Notes: generated from the letters alone by a model not told the origin. A stretch of 64,000 nt of DNA from Anthocerotibacter panamensis C109 (GCF_018389385.1 NZ_CP062698.1:3041501-3105500); one strand, 5' to 3'. Positions 44,696 through 54,423 are shown, numbered from the stretch's first letter. Numbers and translations: made by a program.

Positions 44696-46258
44696 ATGTT
44701 CAAGCTCAAGTCCAAGGTTCTTTGGGCTCTCGCCGTGCTGCTTGCTGCCCAGATATCGGTGCTTGCCCAGCCTCAAGCGGAGCCCGAAGGCACCGCCGGA
44801 GTCGCGGTACCCGGTAAAATTATCGATCCTCTAAAGTTACCCTTTGAAGCTCCCCGTTGGCGGGGGATCAAGATCCTCAAGCCGCTCGCGCGCGACCTGA
44901 GAGACCGCATTGAACGGGCAGTCTATTTCGAGGATGTCCCGGAAGCTAACGTGATTGACCAAGCAGAACCCTCGACCACAGCGGCACGAATTCAGCCTTT
45001 GGTCCCCGCTACCAACCAGCTTGGTTTTGTCTCGGTAGAAGCTTCGGGGTTGGAGCCCCCTGATCCGCACCTTGCGGTGGGTCCAAATGACCTCATCGCG
45101 GCTACTAACGGGGGACTACAGGTCCACAGCAAAACCACGGGCGCGAGAATCGGCGGGGTGCTCGGGCTCAATGGTTTCTTTGGGGTACCTGCAGGTTACA
45201 ACATCGTCTCAGACCCCAAAGTGATCTATGATGCCCCCTCGGGTCGATTCTTCGCGGTTTTGATTGGCTATAACAGTTCAACGACCACCGGAAGCTGGTT
45301 TATCGCTGTCTCTACCACCAACAGCGCGAGCGGTACCTATCGGACCTTCCGGGTTGACCAAGCCCGTGATCTGCCGGACTACCCAGGTTGGGGGATCTGT
45401 GATGACAAAGTAATCGTGACCTCCAACAACTTCAACTTCTCGATAGCCTCGTCCCCCTTTACCGGAGCCGTGGCAGTCGTCCTCAACAAAGCGCAGTTGG
45501 TCGCCGGGGGTACCGTCAATACCACTCGTTTTGCTGACGTGCGCCTCAGCGGCGGCGCTCAGGCTTTCACGATCCAGCCTGCGCACTCTTTGAGCGCCAC
45601 GACTACTTGCCATATGGTTACCCGTGGAGCTACTGCGACCACCATGCAGTTCTACCGGGTCACTGGGGTCCCGACGAGCACAACCAACGCCACTCTGACT
45701 ACGGGCAGTTCGGTGACGGTCGCCTCTTCTAGCACCCCACCGAGCGGAGCACAATCCGGTTCCTCGACCCGCATCAGTCCGGGGGACACGCGCCTGTTGG
45801 ATGCTACTTTCCGCAACGGCGCGCTCTGGACTGCCCACAACACTGGTTGTACTTTTACCGGCAGTAGCACAACGTTCTCCTGTGCCCGCTTGCTGCGCTT
45901 CAACAATGTCGCCGGGACGCCCACGGTGGCCCAAGATGCCCGCTATGGGCTGAGTGGGTTTTACTACTACTTCCCGGCCCTCAGGACCGATGCAAGCGAC
46001 AATATGGGGGTGGCCTTTACCCGTACTGGTACCAGCGAGCAGCCTAACCTGCGCTTCGGGGGGCTCAGGGCTGGTTCTGCGAGCTTTGAGAGCACGGTGG
46101 TTTTTGCCACGAGCGGGGCTGCCTACACGGGCACGCGTTGGGGGGATTACTTCGGGGCGGCGTTCGATAGCGCTGACGGCTCCATCTGGTTCATCGGGGA
46201 GTACAAGCGGGCCACTACACCCCTGTGGAGCACTTTCGTCGTGAGGACCCGGTTCTAA
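44696..46258 (+). CDS. Secreted protein of unknown function, probably beta-rich
   Basis: A 520-residue exported protein. The signal peptide is KVLWALAVLLAAQISVLAQ with cleavage likely after LAQ. The mature part has PPDPHLAVGPNDLIAATNG, which resembles a family of secreted proteins found in cyanobacteria and other bacteria. It then has repeated strands such as GRFFAVLIGYNSS, GSWFIAVSTT and TRWGDYFGAAFDSADGSIWF, suggesting a propeller-type fold. Ser/Thr content is high in the C-terminal half. AAGGAG 10 bases before ATG 44696 sets the start. The function is not recognised. It probably acts at the surface or outside the cell. Confidence 0.75.
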   Translation: MFKLKSKVLWALAVLLAAQISVLAQPQAEPEGTAGVAVPGKIIDPLKLPFEAPRWRGIKILKPLARDLRDRIERAVYFEDVPEANVIDQAEPSTTAARIQPLVPATNQLGFVSVEASGLEPPDPHLAVGPNDLIAATNGGLQVHSKTTGARIGGVLGLNGFFGVPAGYNIVSDPKVIYDAPSGRFFAVLIGYNSSTTTGSWFIAVSTTNSASGTYRTFRVDQARDLPDYPGWGICDDKVIVTSNNFNFSIASSPFTGAVAVVLNKAQLVAGGTVNTTRFADVRLSGGAQAFTIQPAHSLSATTTCHMVTRGATATTMQFYRVTGVPTSTTNATLTTGSSVTVASSSTPPSGAQSGSSTRISPGDTRLLDATFRNGALWTAHNTGCTFTGSSTTFSCARLLRFNNVAGTPTVAQDARYGLSGFYYYFPALRTDASDNMGVAFTRTGTSEQPNLRFGGLRAGSASFESTVVFATSGAAYTGTRWGDYFGAAFDSADGSIWFIGEYKRATTPLWSTFVVRTRF

Positions 46259-46276
46259 TTTGCGCCTACTTCGTCC

Positions 46277-46308
46277 AGTCCCGGTCTATCGCACGATAGA
46301 CCGGGACT
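46277..46308. terminator. Perfect 15-bp hairpin after the secreted-protein gene
   Basis: AGTCCCGGTCTATCG (46277-46291) and its exact reverse complement (46294-46308) are separated by two bases. The hairpin begins 18 bases after the stop codon, and no T-run follows. It should be very stable and probably ends or protects the transcript. Confidence 0.6.
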
Positions 46309-46392
46309 GCTCGGCGTTCTGGTGGACCTTTGAACGGATGAACCCGTCGGTGCTCGCGTTACGATAGCAGATGATGGCTTGGAAAGGCTCTT

Positions 46393-47667
46393 GTGATTGA
46401 CCTGCGCCTGTTGGAGAAAGACCCTGAAGGGGTGAAAGCCGCCTTGGATCTGCGGGGTTTTCCTGCTGAATCTTTAGAAACGCTGCTCTTGCTCATCCGG
46501 GAGCGCAGAGAGCGGGCGGGGCAGTTGGACGAACTGCGGGCTTTTGTGAACGCTGCCTCCAAAGAGATTGGTCGCCTGATGGCTGCCAAACAAACCGAAG
46601 CCGCCCAAGCCCAACGTCAGACGGTCAAAGAGAAAAAAGAAGCGCTTGAACAGCTAGAAGTCAGCCTGCGCCAGAGCGAAGAAAAACTGCGCCATGTACA
46701 TCTAGAAATTCCCAATATCCCCGCTCCAGAAGCGCCGGTCGGAGCCTCGGAAGCGGATAACGTCGTCCGTTATACCCGCAACTGGAACCCTGACGACTAC
46801 CTGAGCAAGACCTACCGTCCGCACTGGGAACTAGCCGAGCAGTGGGGTTTACTGGACTTGCCGCGCGCTGCCAAGACTTCAGGCGCAATGTTTACCTTTT
46901 ATAAGGGGGCGGGGGCAAAACTAGTGCGGGCGCTGATCCACTTGGGTCTAAATCTCAACGCGGAGCGCTACACCGAGTTGTTGCCGCCCCATTTCGTGCG
47001 TACAGAGACCCTGAGTGCTACAGGACAACTCCCCAAGTTTGCTGAGGACGCCTACTATCTTCCTGCGGATGACCTGTGGGCGATTCCTACGGCTGAAGTC
47101 CCCTTAACCAGCTATTACCGGGATGAGATCCTGGACTATGAGCAGTTGCCCCAGTGTTTCATGGCCCACAGTGTTTGCTTCAGGCGCGAAGCAGGGTCGG
47201 CGGGCAAAGATACCCGAGGACTACAGCGCCTCCACGAATTTCATAAAGTCGAGCTACTTAAGTTTGTCCGCCCAGAACAAGCTCAGGTGGAACATCAGGC
47301 AATGCTGGCGGATGTAGAGCGGATGCTGACGCTTTTGGGCTTGCCCTATCGGGTACTGGACCTCTGCACTGGGGATTTGGGCTTCTCGGCGGCACGGACT
47401 TTTGACCTGGAGGTGTATGCTCCGGGCGTAGGACGTTGGCTGGAGGTCTCGTCAGTGAGCCATTTCACTGATTTCCAGTGCCGTCGCGGGAATGTCCGCT
47501 ATCGGGATGCTCAGGGTAAACCCCAATTCGCCCACACCCTCAATGGCTCGGGCATGGCGACGCCCCGGATCTGGGCTGCCCTCATCGAGCACGGACAGCA
47601 ACCAGACGGATCGATTCTCCTGCCGGAAGTACTGCACCCCTTCATGGGGACGCAGCGCATCGGTTAG
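46393..47667 (+). CDS. serS: Seryl-tRNA synthetase
   Basis: A class II aminoacyl-tRNA synthetase of 424 residues that loads serine on tRNA-Ser and tRNA-Sec. It has the N-terminal coiled-coil arm (about 30-100). The catalytic domain contains WAIPTAEVPLTSYYRDE (motif 2 vicinity), CFRREAGSAGKDTRGLQRLHEF (motif 2) and LNGSGMATPRIWAALIEHGQ (motif 3). The length is normal. The start is GTG 46393, needed because the typical IDLRLLEKDPEGVKAAL start follows at once. It is monocistronic or starts a short operon with the TPR gene. Confidence 0.95.
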   Translation: MIDLRLLEKDPEGVKAALDLRGFPAESLETLLLLIRERRERAGQLDELRAFVNAASKEIGRLMAAKQTEAAQAQRQTVKEKKEALEQLEVSLRQSEEKLRHVHLEIPNIPAPEAPVGASEADNVVRYTRNWNPDDYLSKTYRPHWELAEQWGLLDLPRAAKTSGAMFTFYKGAGAKLVRALIHLGLNLNAERYTELLPPHFVRTETLSATGQLPKFAEDAYYLPADDLWAIPTAEVPLTSYYRDEILDYEQLPQCFMAHSVCFRREAGSAGKDTRGLQRLHEFHKVELLKFVRPEQAQVEHQAMLADVERMLTLLGLPYRVLDLCTGDLGFSAARTFDLEVYAPGVGRWLEVSSVSHFTDFQCRRGNVRYRDAQGKPQFAHTLNGSGMATPRIWAALIEHGQQPDGSILLPEVLHPFMGTQRIG

Positions 47668-47804
47668 CCGTTCACCCACATGCCTCCGCCTGAAAACTGC
47701 ACTCCATTTGGGGCTTTCTATGATCCCCGTCACCGCATATTTGTGGGACTCCCCTTATATATGGGTCTAAGGTGTCCCCCCCCACATTTCTTGGAGCAAT
47801 AGCT

Positions 47805-48104
47805 ATGATTGCTGATGGCCGCTTTTCCTTCATCCATGACCTCTATCGTCGGGCTGTAGACCGGGCGGTGCTAGGAGACCATCAGGGAGCCGTTGCCGAT
47901 TGGACCCAGCTTTTGGCCCTTGACCCCCGCGCTGCTGATGCCTACTACAGTCGGGGCATCTCCTATGCCAGTTTGGGGGAGCACCGTCGGGCGATTCAGG
48001 ATTTTGTGGCATACCTCCAGTCGCGCCCCGACAATCTCTATGCCGTTGAAGCTATGCAGCATATCCTGGCTTTTAATCAGGCAGAACTCCTGCCTTCTAG
48101 CTAA
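47805..48104 (+). CDS. Small TPR-repeat protein
   Basis: A 99-residue soluble protein made of about two tetratricopeptide repeats. The first is AVLGDHQGAVADWTQLLALDP and the second AYYSRGISYASLGEHRRAIQDF, with the usual A, G, Y and P positions. It is probably a protein-protein interaction module. TTGGAGC precedes ATG 47805, about 140 bp after serS on the same strand. The partner is unknown. Confidence 0.8.
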   Translation: MIADGRFSFIHDLYRRAVDRAVLGDHQGAVADWTQLLALDPRAADAYYSRGISYASLGEHRRAIQDFVAYLQSRPDNLYAVEAMQHILAFNQAELLPSS

Positions 48105-48384
48105 CTGGCAGACGTGAATGAGTCCCGCACTGACCTGGAATGGATTAGGAGGTAAGAGCTTTGCAAAACTAGATTTTTATGGGATGATTTAGAACTTTAT
48201 TTTTATATATTTTTCAGAGAAGCAATGGGAAAAGGCTGTGATCCCCCCAAGCGGGGCAACTTCAGGGGGGAAAAGTTTTCTGCACAGACTGGTTGAGAAA
48301 TCAAGATAATTTCGCTATACTTCCTGGAGGCTTTGTAATCGAAACTACATTTTGTTTCCACAGCAAAGTCCAAGGAGGAAGTTT

Positions 48385-48693
48385 TTGGCAAGGCGTAAGC
48401 GTAAGAGTCCCAGCCGTCTTGAGGGGAAAAAGCTACTAGAGTCGGTGCCCAAGTTTCGACTGGATTGTGGCGACGAGAAATCTGTCACAGCAGCCCGCAA
48501 GTACATCCGCGACCGTGACGTTCCCCCCCCAGCTTTGATCCTGGTACGGCGAAACGAACACACCATCGACCGCTATTTTTGGGCTCATAAGGGTCTATTT
48601 ACTGCTCAGTACGTCGAGGAGAATCATTTCTTGTTCCCCTCCCTGCGCGTCTTCAAACAGGACGGCCCAGACGAAGAGCGCGAAGCGGTTTAG
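48385..48693 (+). CDS. DUF3155 family protein
   Basis: A 102-residue basic protein of a family seen widely in cyanobacteria. Typical text is ARRKRKSPSRLEGKKLLE, then VTAARKYIRD, PPALILVRRNEHTIDRYFWA and GLFTAQYVEENHFLFPSLR. It has no known function. The best start is TTG 48385, 6 bases after a strong AAGGAGG; no ATG is available nearby. A 280-bp gap upstream from 48105 contains no recognisable gene and is AT-rich with poly-T runs. Confidence 0.8.
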   Translation: MARRKRKSPSRLEGKKLLESVPKFRLDCGDEKSVTAARKYIRDRDVPPPALILVRRNEHTIDRYFWAHKGLFTAQYVEENHFLFPSLRVFKQDGPDEEREAV

Positions 48694-48865
48694 TCCACAT
48701 TGGGCCACGTGCTATCTAGTGTGCGTGGCCGCGAGGGGTAAGTCGGTAGCCCCTAGCGTTTTGGGGTCGCTCTAGGTCATCAACTTAAGTAAGCATTTTT
48801 CAGTTACTCCCTTTACAATAATTTATAGGACTGTAAAGTTCCTTAACTTTTTTTGGGAGCCGCTC

Positions 48866-49837
48866 ATGGTTTCTAGCGCTAGCTTCTTTGCTTTGGTGGA
48901 GGATGACCTTGAGCAGTTATCTGACAATCTAGTCAACCTGGTAGGGGCCAGCCACCCAGATTTGGCAAAAGCAGCGGAACATTTGTTTAAGGCGGGCGGC
49001 AAGCATCTGCGTCCGGCACTAGTCATGTTGGTCTCCCGAGCCACCGCTCCCGGAGGTGAGCCCACGCCCCGACACCGTCGTCTGGCAGAAATCACCGAAA
49101 TGATCCACACGGCTTCGCTCATCCACGACGATGTGATCGATCAGGCATTGTTGCGGCGTAGCCAACCCACGGTCAATGCTCTTTTTGGGGACAAAGTTGC
49201 GGTTTTGGCAGGAGATTTTTTGTTTGCCAAGTCTTCAATTTATCTGGCTCGTCTGCGCGATCTTGAAGTGGTGGAATTGCTGTCCACGGTCATTGATCAT
49301 TTTGGAGAAGGAGAGATCCGCCAGATGATGCAAGCCTTCGACACCAAGCTGACCTTCGAGGATTATTTAGAGAAAAGTTTTTATAAAACCGCTTCACTCA
49401 TGGCCCACAGTTGTCGGGCAGCGGCGGTCCTGAGTGCGGTTCCTGAGCCGCTCTGTGCTGCGGTGTATCAGTTCGGACACCATTTCGGGACGGCTTTCCA
49501 AATTGTGGATGATCTGCTCGACTTCACCGCTTCCATCGAGACTTTGGGGAAGCCTGTCGCCTCTGATCTCGCCAACGGCCACCTCACAGCCCCTGTCCTC
49601 TATGCGCTTCAGGAGCAACCCGAACTGGAAGCGCTGATTCAGGATCGCTTTGAACAACCAGGGACCTTTGAGCGAGCCTTAGACCTCATCTATCAAAGTC
49701 GGAGTCTGGAGCTTACCCGTAGCCTTGCCCAAGCCCAAGCGCTTGCAGCCAAGCAATGCCTGGAGGCACTCCCCCCCTCCGAGGCTCGCCAGTCGCTGCG
49801 GGGGATGTCCGATTACGTACTGGACAGGGTGCATTAA
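48866..49837 (+). CDS. sds: Polyprenyl diphosphate synthase (solanesyl diphosphate synthase type)
   Basis: A trans-prenyltransferase of 323 residues that makes the long side chain of plastoquinone in cyanobacteria. The first Asp-rich motif is LIHDDVIDQALLRR (DDxxD, about residues 85-89), preceded by FKAGGKHLRPALVML. The second is QIVDDLLDFTAS (about 214-218). VNALFGDKVAVLAGDFLFAKS is also characteristic. The chain length is not fixed by the sequence, so solanesyl is inferred. GGGAG lies before the ATG. It converges on the metalloprotease gene with 48 bp between. Confidence 0.9.
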   Translation: MVSSASFFALVEDDLEQLSDNLVNLVGASHPDLAKAAEHLFKAGGKHLRPALVMLVSRATAPGGEPTPRHRRLAEITEMIHTASLIHDDVIDQALLRRSQPTVNALFGDKVAVLAGDFLFAKSSIYLARLRDLEVVELLSTVIDHFGEGEIRQMMQAFDTKLTFEDYLEKSFYKTASLMAHSCRAAAVLSAVPEPLCAAVYQFGHHFGTAFQIVDDLLDFTASIETLGKPVASDLANGHLTAPVLYALQEQPELEALIQDRFEQPGTFERALDLIYQSRSLELTRSLAQAQALAAKQCLEALPPSEARQSLRGMSDYVLDRVH

Positions 49838-49885
49838 AAACGGTAGATAAGCAAACCGTGCAGCCTGCTCACTCAGGCGCTTCGG

Positions 49886-50779
49886 TCAAATTCCTGGCCG
49901 AAACCGGGAAACCTGCGCTTGCATCCGGGAAGTTTGTCCCGAGGTGAACTGATACATACAAAAATCGTCCACATAGTCCATGAAGTTGGTGATGGGATCG
50001 AGCCCGGATCGGGTGGGGCAGCTATCGCGACCTGTGGGACAGCCATAGGCAGGGCTCTGCTCGGCAGGAGTATCATTGATAGCGTCACCACTCCCGCTAC
50101 AGCCGGTGCTCACGGCATTTGGGGCTTGAAAAGTATGGAAGAGCCCAAACCAGTGACCGACTTCGTGGGTCCCAGTATCCCCCTCATTGTAGGGAGCCGC
50201 AGCGCCTCCAGGGAGGGAGGAATAGAGGACCACAACCCCGTCATGGTCAGGGTTATCCGCGAGGCTTGAGGGGAAAGTAGCCCAGCCCAACAGACCCTGT
50301 CCTGGGCTAGCGGTATAGAAATTTAAAGTCGTTTGCGGAGATTTGACGAGTGCAGTTTTGGCATCCCGTTCTGCCGTCGAGCCAGGGGTCATCGTGAACC
50401 ACGCAGCATTGTTTGTCCGGTCCACCGAAGCCAGGGTAAAAGCAAAACCACTGTCGGCATAGGCTGCATTGAGGACCTTGATTTGTGCCGTGAGTTGGTC
50501 TTCGGGGACATTGCCGGTAGCGCCATTGTAGATGACATGGAAGGCCACAGGAATCGTCTTAGTGGCGAAAGGAGCAAGGGTGCGCCGGTGTTGCTCGATT
50601 AGCTCCCGCTCTACCCGAGCGACCTCCTGCCAGGAGAGGTCATGTGTCCCACAATGGGCACTACGCTCGATCAACGTCTCGGTTTTAGCCCTGGTTAATA
50701 GTCTTTCCGGCTCTGCCTGAGCACAGGTGGCTCCAAGGGCTAACGCAGCCATCAAGGCTCCGGTCGCAACCTGTTTCAT
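49886..50779 (-). CDS. Secreted zinc metalloprotease, M43 family
   Basis: A 297-residue exported protease. The signal peptide [21 protein letters not shown] ends at AQA. The zinc site is [14 protein letters not shown] (HExxHxxGxxH), the metzincin signature, and the Met-turn is in [18 protein letters not shown], both typical of the pappalysin/cytophagalysin group. Four cysteines in the C-terminal part may form disulfides. It should act in the periplasm or outside. It lies opposite an Rrf2-flavodiiron block, with a 354-bp divergent region between. Confidence 0.9.
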   Translation of the reverse strand: MKQVATGALMAALALGATCAQAEPERLLTRAKTETLIERSAHCGTHDLSWQEVARVERELIEQHRRTLAPFATKTIPVAFHVIYNGATGNVPEDQLTAQIKVLNAAYADSGFAFTLASVDRTNNAAWFTMTPGSTAERDAKTALVKSPQTTLNFYTASPGQGLLGWATFPSSLADNPDHDGVVVLYSSLPGGAAAPYNEGDTGTHEVGHWFGLFHTFQAPNAVSTGCSGSGDAINDTPAEQSPAYGCPTGRDSCPTRSGLDPITNFMDYVDDFCMYQFTSGQTSRMQAQVSRFRPGI

Positions 50780-51133
50780 AATTTTTTTAGGGCGGTATTA
50801 AGTGCTTAAGCCATGGTACTTTTTTCTACGCGGGGGGCCTATAACGGATACAAAGGAGATCTCTAGGGGATTTAGCGGATATTGGGGAAGATTTTAGGGG
50901 GAGTATAAGTCCCTAAAAAAGCACCCCGGGCGTCTTTCCGTGTTTCGACTCCGGGGGGCTCTTTAGCTTTCATGTACTCCTCACGTAACGAATAATACTA
51001 AAGCCCAAAGCGTCTTGTCAACCATTGGCCCAAAAAGTATTCAAAAATACTTCTCGACGGCATAGAGCCTAGCCGGTCAGACTCTTAGGGGGCATAGGTT
51101 GCAAGGAATGCTGTCGGATGCCAAAGTAAAGGA
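50780..51133. promoter_or_regulatory. Divergent intergenic region with two hairpins
   Basis: No gene was found in this 354-bp gap. TTTTAGGG (50892-50899) pairs with CCCTAAAA (50911-50918), and CCCCGG (50924-50929) pairs with CCGGGG (50951-50956), so two hairpins stand in tandem. A small TTAAG-TG-CTTAA repeat lies near the protease start. The region should hold promoters for both the metalloprotease and the Rrf2 regulator. Confidence 0.4.
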
Positions 51134-51565
51134 ATGTTTAACCTGTGCAGCAAAAGCGAATACGCCCTGCTTGCCCTCATGGAATTAGCCCTGGCTTACG
51201 AGGGAAACGAACCCTTGCAGATCCGCGAAATTGCCAGTCGTCAAAACATCCCTGACCGCTATCTAGAACAGTTACTAGCCAGTCTGCGTCGGGTAGGTCT
51301 AGTCCGCTCCCAACGAGGTGCCCGAGGCGGCTATTTACTGGCCCGCGAACCTTGGCGTATCAGTCTCTGGGAGGTGTTGCAGGCGATTGAGGGCGAAGAA
51401 ATGCCCCCGGATGCGGGCACCCTACCTACGCTGGAACTGACCGTCGTCCGCGAAGGGTGGGCGAAGGCGTGTCTTGCAGCGCAAGAGGCTCTCCAAAAAG
51501 TCACCCTCAAAGATTTACTTGAGACCCGAGCTAGTCGTCAGACGCCGGTTATGTACTATATCTGA
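51134..51565 (+). CDS. Rrf2 family transcriptional regulator
   Basis: A 143-residue winged-helix regulator. The start CSKSEYALLALMELAL and the recognition part IREIASRQNIPDRYLEQLLASLRRVGLV with GARGGYLLAREPWRISL are the family hallmarks. The three-cysteine cluster of IscR/NsrR is missing, so it resembles the cluster-free CymR-type members. It may still sense a metabolite or redox state through other means. It is followed 103 bp later by the flavodiiron gene on the same strand, a likely target. Confidence 0.88.
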   Translation: MFNLCSKSEYALLALMELALAYEGNEPLQIREIASRQNIPDRYLEQLLASLRRVGLVRSQRGARGGYLLAREPWRISLWEVLQAIEGEEMPPDAGTLPTLELTVVREGWAKACLAAQEALQKVTLKDLLETRASRQTPVMYYI

Positions 51566-51668
51566 GGACTCAGGCTGCAACTTGATCGCTCAAGGCGGGT
51601 GCTCTATAAACTAGGGCTATGCTGAAAGCAGGGATTTATACCTAAAATCTCTAGTCGAGGTATCCGCC

Positions 51669-53390
51669 ATGGTCACTGCTGCCGCTAAATCTGCCCGCAA
51701 GACTGTTCAAGTCCAGGCCATCGCACCTGAGACCACCACCATCCGCTCTCTGGATTGGGACCGGGACCGTTTTGATATCGAGTTCGGCCTCCAGAACGGA
51801 ACTACCTACAATTCTTTTGTTATCAAGGGCGAGAAGACCGCGCTCATCGATGCTTCCCATGAGAAGTTCACAGACCTCTATCTGGCTGTGCTCAAAGAAC
51901 AGATTGACCTGAGTACCCTCGACTATCTGATTGTCAGCCATACGGAGCCGGACCACAGCGGCTTGATTCCTATCATCCTAAAACTGGCTCCGCAGGCGGT
52001 AGTCGTCTGCTCAAATGTGGCCGCTCAGTTCCTCGATAATATGGTTCATGCTCCCTATACCCGGCAGATCGTCAGGGGCGGCGATACCCTAGACCTCGGA
52101 GGAGGGCACCGGCTGGAGTTTGTTATTGCGCCCAATTTGCACTGGCCGGACACCATGTTCACCTACGACCATGGCACCCAAGTGCTCTATACCTGTGATG
52201 CTTTTGGGATGCACTACTGCGATGAGCGGACCTACGATGAAGACTTTGAGGCGATTGCCCCAGACTTCCGCTTTTATTACGAGTGTCTGATGGCCCCCAA
52301 TGCCCGCTCAGTCCTGACTGCCCTCAAACGCATCGCGCCTTTTGTAGTCGAGACGATTGCCACCGGTCACGGTCCGCTCCTGCGCCACAATGTCCAAGAA
52401 GCAACCCGCCGCTATGAGACCTGGAGCCAAAAACAGACCCGGTCAGAAACACTGGTACTGGTTTTTTATATGTCGGACTACGGCTACTCCGACCGTATTG
52501 CTCAGGCCATCGCACACGGACTGACCAAGACCGGGGTCGCCGTCGAAATGCTGGATATGCGGACAGCAGAAATTTGGGAGGTCCAAGAGAGCGTAGGTCG
52601 GTCAACGGGGCTGGTACTCACTCCCCCCCCGAGTAGTCTGGAGGGGACCACGCACGCCCAAGCAGTCCTGGGAACAATCCTTGCCACGGCCAAGACCAAA
52701 CAAAAAGTGGGCGTCTTTGAGTCCTATGGCAGTCACGATGACCCTATCGAACTGTTGGTGGGCCGTCTGACCGACGCGGGGCTGACTCTGGCCTTTGAGC
52801 CGCTCAAACTCCGCAGTGGCCCCACCCCTGCTTTTTATCAGGCGTGCGAAGAATCAGGGACCGACCTAGCCCAGGCTTTGACCTTAAAGGAGACCATCCA
52901 AAAGTCCAAAGCCATCGCCCCGGACTTGGACAAGGCACTGGGCACACTGGTGGGCGGTCTCTACATCATCACGGCGAGCCGGGACGACGTAAAGAGCGCT
53001 ATGCTAGCCTCCTGGATTTCCCAGGCGAGCTTTAATCCGCCGGGTCTGACGATTGCCGTAGCGAAGGACCGCGCCATCGAGTCTCTGCTGCACCCTGGAG
53101 ACCGTTTTGTGCTCAATATTTTGGCCGCCGACACCTACTTGCCGCTGATGCGCCACTTCCTTAAGCGTTTTGGCCCTGGAGAAGACCGCTTCAGCGGGGT
53201 CAAGATCTATAGCGCGAACAATGGTGCGCCGGTCCTCGCCGAAGCACTGGCCTACCTAGAGTGTCAGGTCGCAAGCCGTCTAGAAGCCGCCGACCACTGG
53301 CTGGTCTATGGGATAGTCGAAGCAGGCGATGTTTCCCAGGATGAAGCCCTCACCGCTGTCCACTACCGTAAAGTCGGCAACCACTACTGA
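51669..53390 (+). CDS. Flavodiiron protein (diflavin flavoprotein A type)
   Basis: A three-domain oxygenic-phototroph flavodiiron protein of 573 residues that reduces O2 (or NO) to water with electrons from the photosynthetic chain. Residues about 25-270 are the metallo-beta-lactamase domain with the diiron ligands intact: SHTEPDHSGLIP, NLHWPDTMFTY, CDAFG and TGHGPLLRHN. Then come a flavodoxin domain (FYMSDYGYSDRIAQ) and a C-terminal flavin-reductase domain (ASRDDVKSAMLASWISQASF). Because the metal ligands are canonical it resembles the Flv3/Flv4 side rather than Flv1/Flv2. Its partner is not in this window. Confidence 0.93.
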   Translation: MVTAAAKSARKTVQVQAIAPETTTIRSLDWDRDRFDIEFGLQNGTTYNSFVIKGEKTALIDASHEKFTDLYLAVLKEQIDLSTLDYLIVSHTEPDHSGLIPIILKLAPQAVVVCSNVAAQFLDNMVHAPYTRQIVRGGDTLDLGGGHRLEFVIAPNLHWPDTMFTYDHGTQVLYTCDAFGMHYCDERTYDEDFEAIAPDFRFYYECLMAPNARSVLTALKRIAPFVVETIATGHGPLLRHNVQEATRRYETWSQKQTRSETLVLVFYMSDYGYSDRIAQAIAHGLTKTGVAVEMLDMRTAEIWEVQESVGRSTGLVLTPPPSSLEGTTHAQAVLGTILATAKTKQKVGVFESYGSHDDPIELLVGRLTDAGLTLAFEPLKLRSGPTPAFYQACEESGTDLAQALTLKETIQKSKAIAPDLDKALGTLVGGLYIITASRDDVKSAMLASWISQASFNPPGLTIAVAKDRAIESLLHPGDRFVLNILAADTYLPLMRHFLKRFGPGEDRFSGVKIYSANNGAPVLAEALAYLECQVASRLEAADHWLVYGIVEAGDVSQDEALTAVHYRKVGNHY

Positions 53391-53447
53391 GTGAGACCTA
53401 GGAGCAGGCTATACTGGCTGGATTCGCATCAAAGGGATGGGCAAGCG

Positions 53448-54344
53448 ATGGTAAAACCAGCGTGGTTGCGCGTCAAGGCTCCGCAGTGGGAGCGCATTGG
53501 GGCGGTGAGCGAGACCCTCAGAGACCTCAAGCTCAACACGGTCTGCGAAGAAGCTTCTTGCCCCAATATCGGTGAGTGTTTTAAGGCAGGGACAGCGACA
53601 TTCTTGATCATGGGTCCAGCTTGCACTCGGGCCTGCCCCTACTGTGACATTGACTTTACCAAGGCCACTCGGGCTCTAGACCCCACCGAGCCCTCCCGTC
53701 TAGCCGAGGCGGTCCGGCGGATGAACCTGAGCCATGTCGTCATCACCTCGGTGAACCGCGACGACTTAGAAGATGGCGGAGCCAGCCAATTTGTGCACTG
53801 CATTGAGGAGATCCGCACTCTGATGAGGACCACCACCATCGAAGTCCTCATCCCTGACCTGTGCGGCAACTGGAACGCCCTAGAGGCCATCTTACGTGCC
53901 CGCCCCGAAGTCCTCAACCACAATACCGAAACTGTCCCACGCCTCTATCGTCGGGTTCGTCCCCAAGGCCGTTATGACCGGACTCTGGAACTGTTGCACC
54001 AGTCGCGGAAACTCTTTCCGGGTGTCTTTACCAAATCGGGGGTCATGGTCGGTCTCGGAGAAACGAACGCCGAAATCGAGCAAGTTATGCGTGATCTACG
54101 GGCGGTCGATTGCGATATCCTGACTCTGGGCCAATACCTCCAACCTTCTGCAAAACATCTGCCCGTGGACCGCTTTGTCACCCCTGAGGAGTTTACCCAG
54201 TTGGGTCAGGTGGGCGAAGCCCTAGGTTTCCTCCAGGTTGTAGCCTCTCCGCTTACGCGCAGTTCTTACCACGCCGCTGAAGTTCAAAAGCTCATAGCTG
54301 CTCACCCCGAGCGAACCATCCATCTACCGCCAAAGGTATTGTAA
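53448..54344 (+). CDS. lipA: Lipoyl synthase
   Basis: A radical SAM sulfur-insertion enzyme of 298 residues that turns octanoyl into lipoyl groups on E2 and H proteins. The auxiliary cluster motif is [12 protein letters not shown], the radical SAM motif is [12 protein letters not shown] (CxxxCxxC), and downstream [18 protein letters not shown] and [14 protein letters not shown] are typical. ATG 53448 has GGGATGGG upstream; the frame is open to 53391 but that would start right after the flavodiiron stop. Lipoate links it to the pdh genes. It is followed by a structured hairpin region. Confidence 0.94.
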   Translation: MVKPAWLRVKAPQWERIGAVSETLRDLKLNTVCEEASCPNIGECFKAGTATFLIMGPACTRACPYCDIDFTKATRALDPTEPSRLAEAVRRMNLSHVVITSVNRDDLEDGGASQFVHCIEEIRTLMRTTTIEVLIPDLCGNWNALEAILRARPEVLNHNTETVPRLYRRVRPQGRYDRTLELLHQSRKLFPGVFTKSGVMVGLGETNAEIEQVMRDLRAVDCDILTLGQYLQPSAKHLPVDRFVTPEEFTQLGQVGEALGFLQVVASPLTRSSYHAAEVQKLIAAHPERTIHLPPKVL

Positions 54345-54350
54345 TAGGAT

Positions 54351-54423
54351 GGCCTCCCGACGCTGACTACCAGAGAAACTAATCAAGATCTCTGGACCCG
54401 CGCACTCGGTAGTATGGGAGGCC
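54351..54423. terminator. Nested inverted repeat between lipA and the hemerythrin gene
   Basis: GGCCTCCC (54351-54358) pairs with GGGAGGCC (54416-54423), ACTACC (54366-54371) pairs with GGTAGT (54408-54413), and CAGAGA pairs with TCTCTG inside. The arms are in nested order, so one long branched stem can form. It sits between convergent genes, so it is probably a bidirectional terminator, but a small RNA is possible. Confidence 0.55.
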
